This document shows positions 59,222 through 64,000 of a DNA stretch of 64,000 nt, piece by piece. A program made the translations under genes and the position numbers. The number at the start of each line of letters is the position of its first letter. The stretch's first letter is position 1. Origin of the DNA: Sipunculus nudus (Eukaryota; Annelida; Sipuncula; Golfingiida; Sipunculidae); NCBI GenBank assembly GCA_026874595.1, contig CM049318.1:9278741-9342740 (forward strand), given 5' to 3'. The notes under the pieces were generated by a model that saw only the letters and a program-made list of their open reading frames with translations, was not told the DNA's origin and searched no databases.

Positions 59222-59676
59222 ACAATCCGATCAACAAAACATAAACTGATCTATAAAAGCAACCTTTATTTATGAGATTCTGAAGGCGCCCCAATTTGAT
59301 ATTGCGACCTTTTTCAAAATATAAAGGAACTTCGTGTCTTGGAGACAGTACGCACACAAACACTACAAAGAATCATATTTACCAACAGTCTTCAATCCGG
59401 TTAGGCGAGCAGGAACATCATGTAGTAAAATCATTAATGCCTGTTTCAGATGATATTATACCTAGCCATGCAAGTGACGAGAATGATTTATATCTCCCCA
59501 GAAAAGGTCCTATTCAGAATTTATTTCACATCAATCACTTTATAAGGAGAGGAACGCATCCACACTTATGTTCTCTTTATGTTACGTAACGTCTATTATG
59601 TAAAAAAACTGACTACCTTTTATTAGCATTATGTAGATTAAAGAAAATGGTCTGTTTTCCTTAGATACAGAATATA

Positions 59677-59682
59677 AATAAA
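59677..59682 (+). terminator. candidate polyadenylation signal AATAAA
   Basis: The AATAAA is about 460 bp after the TAA that ends the extension, in otherwise non-coding sequence. It is a plausible 3' end for the receptor transcript, but other A-rich hexamers occur further on. Confidence 0.5.
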
Positions 59683-59689
59683 AACTGAT

Positions 59690-61739
59690 TTTTCAGTGCG
59701 TATGCAATATTACGGAAGAGTTATCTCTTTGATACTTTGAAATTATACTATAAATTATGGAATGACATCATGTTTATTTATACCTTATTCACGTTATCTT
59801 ACGCTGTTATCCAGATTTCAACATCATTATATCTGGGATTGCTAGAATCGATTTAGCATTTTTTTGCCATGCCAGATTATATGTTGAAACCAATTTCCAG
59901 GATTTCTAAACACAATACATCCTGAACTAAAGGAATAAATGCAATCGGCCGTGCATAGATAGATCTGTTACTTTAAACATTGTCTAAAGCCTTTATATCT
60001 TGTGCAAGTGTAATCATGCTATAAATGTGCATATGATCTGTGTGTATATCTCTGTATAATACTTATTCTGTAGTATAAGAAGTAAAATCGGAAATGTAGA
60101 TAAAATTGAATAATAGCCAACCATCGTGATTAACTGAAACACTGATATAGGAAGGAAAGTTGTTTCGGAGATCATATATATTTATATGATTATATAGTGC
60201 AAGTGCTGCGGTTCACAATTGAATATAAATTAAGAGGAAGGGTTTGTTATGCTTTGTCACGTTTGAAACAAAAACGGAATTTTGTAGGATGTAGATTTAG
60301 TTAAATTAGCAGTTGAAATAAGGTGATTAACTCGAACAATAACAAAAATGATAACGCAAATGCGTCGCTCTTCTATTCTGGAGTTTAGATATAATACAAT
60401 TTTCATCAAAATGCAAGATGCATGTCGAACATTATTTTGTTTAAAATATATATTTTTAAGAGAGGGAAATGTAGCAATGTGGTATCGTACCAGGTCAACA
60501 TGAAGTGACCTGTAGGTATAAACGTGTTTTAACATAAACACGCCATAATCACGTTTAGCAAAAATAAAGTTTTGAAATCGATGTTTTTGGGAATATCTAA
60601 AATTAACCTTTACCATTCTCATGGACTTTTATGTGTATATCTTTTTGGAAGCTTATTTAGACATGGTAAGCAAACTTTTTGGATCTGGGCTACTAAAACT
60701 ATGTAAATATATACAGAATTTCCTTGAATAGACACTGGAGAAGGTCGGCTTCTATTAAATGCTGGCGTTTATTACAAATGACAGAATCAGGCTCGTCAAA
60801 CAATACTAAAAAAAACATGTCAAAACAAAAAAACCGGTCGGACAGGGACACAAGAAAAAATATCGCCGGTACAAGAATTGTGTTTAAAATTTTTTTTTGA
60901 TGCCATAGGGATATTGGACACGCGCAATCTCTACAATCACGCACCATAATAATAATTTACGGGGAATCACGGCTAGAGATTGAAGTTGTCACCAAGAATA
61001 TGTCTGCGCCGGCCGCACAGTGTTTTATTCGTTACCCCCTGGACACGGTATGGCTCTTTCATTAACTGAACACCACTTACAACTGGTAATATAAGTTCCA
61101 TCGAAATATGGGGGTTGGTACGTATAATGGCAGTGCGTAATTTCTTTTCATGATATTGACAATTTCTTTCCTACTTTAACTGATCAGCTTGACACAGCGA
61201 TTCGGACCTGGTAAATACTGGTATGTGACATTTACTGCCGAGAATATTTCACTGATTTATAGTTGTCGACAAGGTAAATACTATTAAGATTATCTCAGAA
61301 ACGTGGTTTTGATAACATTGGGGACGCACTTAAAAGCGCTTTAAACTGATAGCAAGGAGCGTTATTTGGCTTGACAGTAGCTTCAAACTGTACCCCTTCA
61401 CGCCATCAATTGGTGCCTTCATGCTACAAAAGAAATGAATGCCCAAAGATATTTGAACATTTGCGTTCAACCAGAGGTAGACTATCACCGTACCAACTTA
61501 TCCCGCTTATGGCACTATTTTTACGTAGCTTGACAGCACTGGTAGGGTATGCCTCTACTAATGATAGTGTAGCGTTTATTAGAACCGTTGATCTACATAA
61601 TGTACAAGTCGGGAACATTTGGTGTCTCTTATGGAAACAGGCATACACATAGGAAAACAATTTTTATAGAGGAATTAAACATACTATCAACACACATACA
61701 ATCTGTAATCCATATAATCACCAAGATGCACCAATTATA
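59690..61739. other. intergenic, no gene seen
   Basis: Short open frames on both strands (up to 121 codons at 60257-60622, minus strand) have no family resemblance and are biased by AT content. Confidence 0.5.
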
Positions 61740-64000
61740 GTCACGGCAAGAAATCTCGCGGCAAACATGGAACACATCAGACTATTCCCAGATAGAGGGC
61801 GGCTCTAGTATCACAACCAGCAGAGAGAACCAGTTTAATTGTAATAATACTAGGATGCCAAAGATGGCAGCACAAGCAACTCTACCAGCACAACCTCCCT
61901 TATAGCTGATCTTTACTGAACATTGGTGTGTGTGTATTAGCTTTGTTCGCACCAAGGTACATACTTATTGTGACAATATAAACAGGAAAGAAGTGGTTTT
62001 GATGTAATAACAAAACCAAATGAAGTTATGTCAATATGACAGAAACTACCTATATCTATATTACAGCTTCGCAGACATATATTTTATTGTTTCTAATATA
62101 TAATCATAGAACATTCTACCAAATTCCATCTGAAAATCTCGACAATTAATCCCTTCGTTCAGAAACTGATTATTATTATTTACACTCTACAGTTTTGTGT
62201 TTGCACATACTTGATTTTAGCTATAATTAATTCAATACAGATCAAACTGCGCTGTCCTGTTAATAAAATATAGAGGGCAGCACAAGCAAATCAACCAAAA
62301 CATCCTCCCTGCTATCAGAATAATCCCATATATGGTCAGTTCTAGGTACAAAGCCAGCACATCCTCCCCTCTATCAAACTATTCCCCTATGGAGGTTAGT
62401 ACACGCAAAATAAAAAGCCTCGTCCTCTCCTTTTACACTTTTTCTCTACAGAAGGCCGCAGAAGCAACAGAACCAGCACAACCTCCCATCAGTCAGACTA
62501 GTATTTTCCTTTAGATGGCAGCACAAGCAAATCAACCAGGACAACCTACCCTCTATCAGACTAATCCCGTAAATTGTCAGTACAAGGTATACAACCAACA
62601 CCACTTCCCCTCTATCAGACCTTTCCCCTTTAGAGGTCAGCACATGCAACAAAACCCAGCACAACCTCCCTTCTAGCAAACTAATCCCCTTTTGAGGTAA
62701 GCATACGCAGCACAACCAGTACAACCTCCCCTCTATCAGACTAGTATTTCCCTACAGGAGGCAGCAAAAACAAACACATAGTAGGACCTCTTCTTTTCAG
62801 ACCCTTCCTCTGTTGAGGGAAGTACAGGCAATACTATCAGCGCAGGGATCTATTCCCGTAATAATTACACCATTTACCCGGAAATGACAGCACAAGCAAA
62901 ACAACCAGCACAGGGCTCATCATCCATTTTAAGTACACGGGTAACCCAGAGCTGGCAGCACAAGAGGCCAAAGCCTTCAATATCGGACTATTCTCCTATG
63001 GAAGGCTGTAAAAGCAGCATAACCTGCCATCCATCAGACTATTTCCATATAGAAGGATGTATATGCAATAAACCAGCCCAACCTTCTATCTGTCAGAATA
63101 TTCATCTATCCAGGACCGCACATGTAACATAAGAACGGCTTCACATCCTTTTCTAGAAACTGATAACCCCGAGATGGCAGCACAAGAAGTCTTTGCCTCC
63201 CCTATCAGACTATTCTCCGTTAGATGGCTGTGGAACCAACACGACCATAACAAACTACCCTCTATCAGACTAGTATATTCTTACAGGAGGCTGCACAAGC
63301 AAACAGCTAGTACTACTTCCACTCTATAAGACTCTTCCTCTGTTGAGATATGCACAGGTAATCAATCAGCGCAGGGATGTAGTTCCATATTCATTACACC
63401 ACTAAAAACGGAGATGGCAGCTCAAACAAAACAACAGCACATCTTTCCCTCTCTAAGACTTTTCCCCTTTAAAATGAAGCACACGCAAAACAACCACGAC
63501 AAAAATCCCTACCTTCAGGCACTTTCCCAGTAAAAGGACAGAGCAACAACAGAACCAGAATTGCATCTCCTCTATCCCATTTTCCAATTATAGAGGTCTG
63601 CAAAGGCAAAACGACCTGCACAACCTCTTAAGTTTCAGAGAATTGTCTTATAGGGTGTATTACCCTATTGTCCCGCACAGGAAACACAACCAAAACAGGG
63701 ATAAAGGTCCATCACAAAAATACCACCAGCCTAGATATGGCAGCACAAGCAACACAAGGAACACCGACTCAACTTTTTCAGACTAGTCCCCTATAGAGGG
63801 CAGCATAGGCAAAACTACCATTATTGGGTTTTAGCTCCGTTATCGTTGTATCAGATGCCCAGAGATGTTAGCAGAACCAAGACAACCAACATAGTCTCCC
63901 TTTCGTCGGAACATTCTCCAGTAGAGGGAAGCAGAGACAACATGACAAACACAACCAATCTTCTGTCAGGTGATTCCTAAAAAGAAGACATCCAGACCAA
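61740..64000. repeat. 60-bp minisatellite with higher-order structure, continues past the window end
   Basis: Dispersed first units at 61740-61920, then a dense array from about 62270 to the window end. The unit is about 60 bp with shared blocks 'gcagcacaagcaaa.caacc', 'acaacctcccctctatcagact' and 'attcccctatagagg'. Units diverge a lot and occasional indels alter the period. Open frames here are by-products of the repeat. Confidence 0.88.

Noticed and set aside
59296-59589. 97-codon plus-strand frame after the receptor
   Set aside because: It probably lies in the 3' UTR: no domain, no splice link, and it overlaps a minus-strand frame of similar length.
62332-63132. Several open frames near the right end
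   Set aside because: They are by-products of the 60-bp minisatellite; the same peptides recur on both strands.
1-64000. CRISPR arrays, operons, bacterial promoters, rRNA genes
   Set aside because: None seen. The direct repeats are microsatellites, minisatellites, LTRs or exon cassettes of a eukaryotic genome.

Overview
This window looks like AT-rich nuclear DNA of an invertebrate animal, most likely a bivalve or other lophotrochozoan. The evidence is intron-bearing genes with GT-AG junctions, many long (TA)n arrays, LINE and Ty3/gypsy elements of the kind common in mollusc genomes, and a C-type-lectin receptor gene. No prokaryotic gene organisation is present. The organism assignment is inference.

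Region by region. 1-1632 is a 5'-truncated, inactivated L1/Tx1-type LINE on the minus strand that runs off the window start. About 1780-17100 is gene-poor and built from diverged local duplications, microsatellites, a small minisatellite and a probable tRNA-derived SINE. About 17157-22390 holds a longer copy of the same LINE (ORF1, spacer, broken ORF2); over the shared 1.6 kb I saw one base of difference from the first copy. About 22.5-26.7 kb is a diverged copy of about 1.8-6.4 kb. A CR1/Rex1-like LINE fragment lies at 27.7-28.1 kb. 28712-37632 is a complete but disabled Ty3/gypsy retrotransposon on the minus strand (656-bp LTRs with TG...CA ends, PBS, PPT, gag, pol), inserted inside a (TA)n array. 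Its Gag starts with an RRM-like domain, as in the PNMA family.

The main cellular gene is on the plus strand at 40249-59051. I could chain 25 exons with consistent splice phases into an open frame of about 1,588 codons: signal peptide, two C-type-lectin domains, a short stalk, one transmembrane helix, then a very long cytoplasmic region. Extracellular exons are all phase 1-1. The tail exons that follow the transmembrane exon are phase 2-2 and lie in an imperfect 2.8-kb tandem array (types A-E, repeated up to three times, with some units decayed). The tail ends in a region of roughly 260 residues that I do not recognise with confidence (a degenerate ribokinase/PfkB-like fold is one hypothesis) and a Gln/Trp-rich repeat region. 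The apparent stop at 59049-59051 is followed in frame by 56 more open codons.

59.7-64.0 kb is intergenic and ends in a 60-bp minisatellite with an apparent higher-order period near 535 bp. I read the receptor as a candidate innate-immune or recognition receptor whose intracellular part has grown by exon-cassette duplication. Its ligand and signalling partners cannot be read from the sequence.
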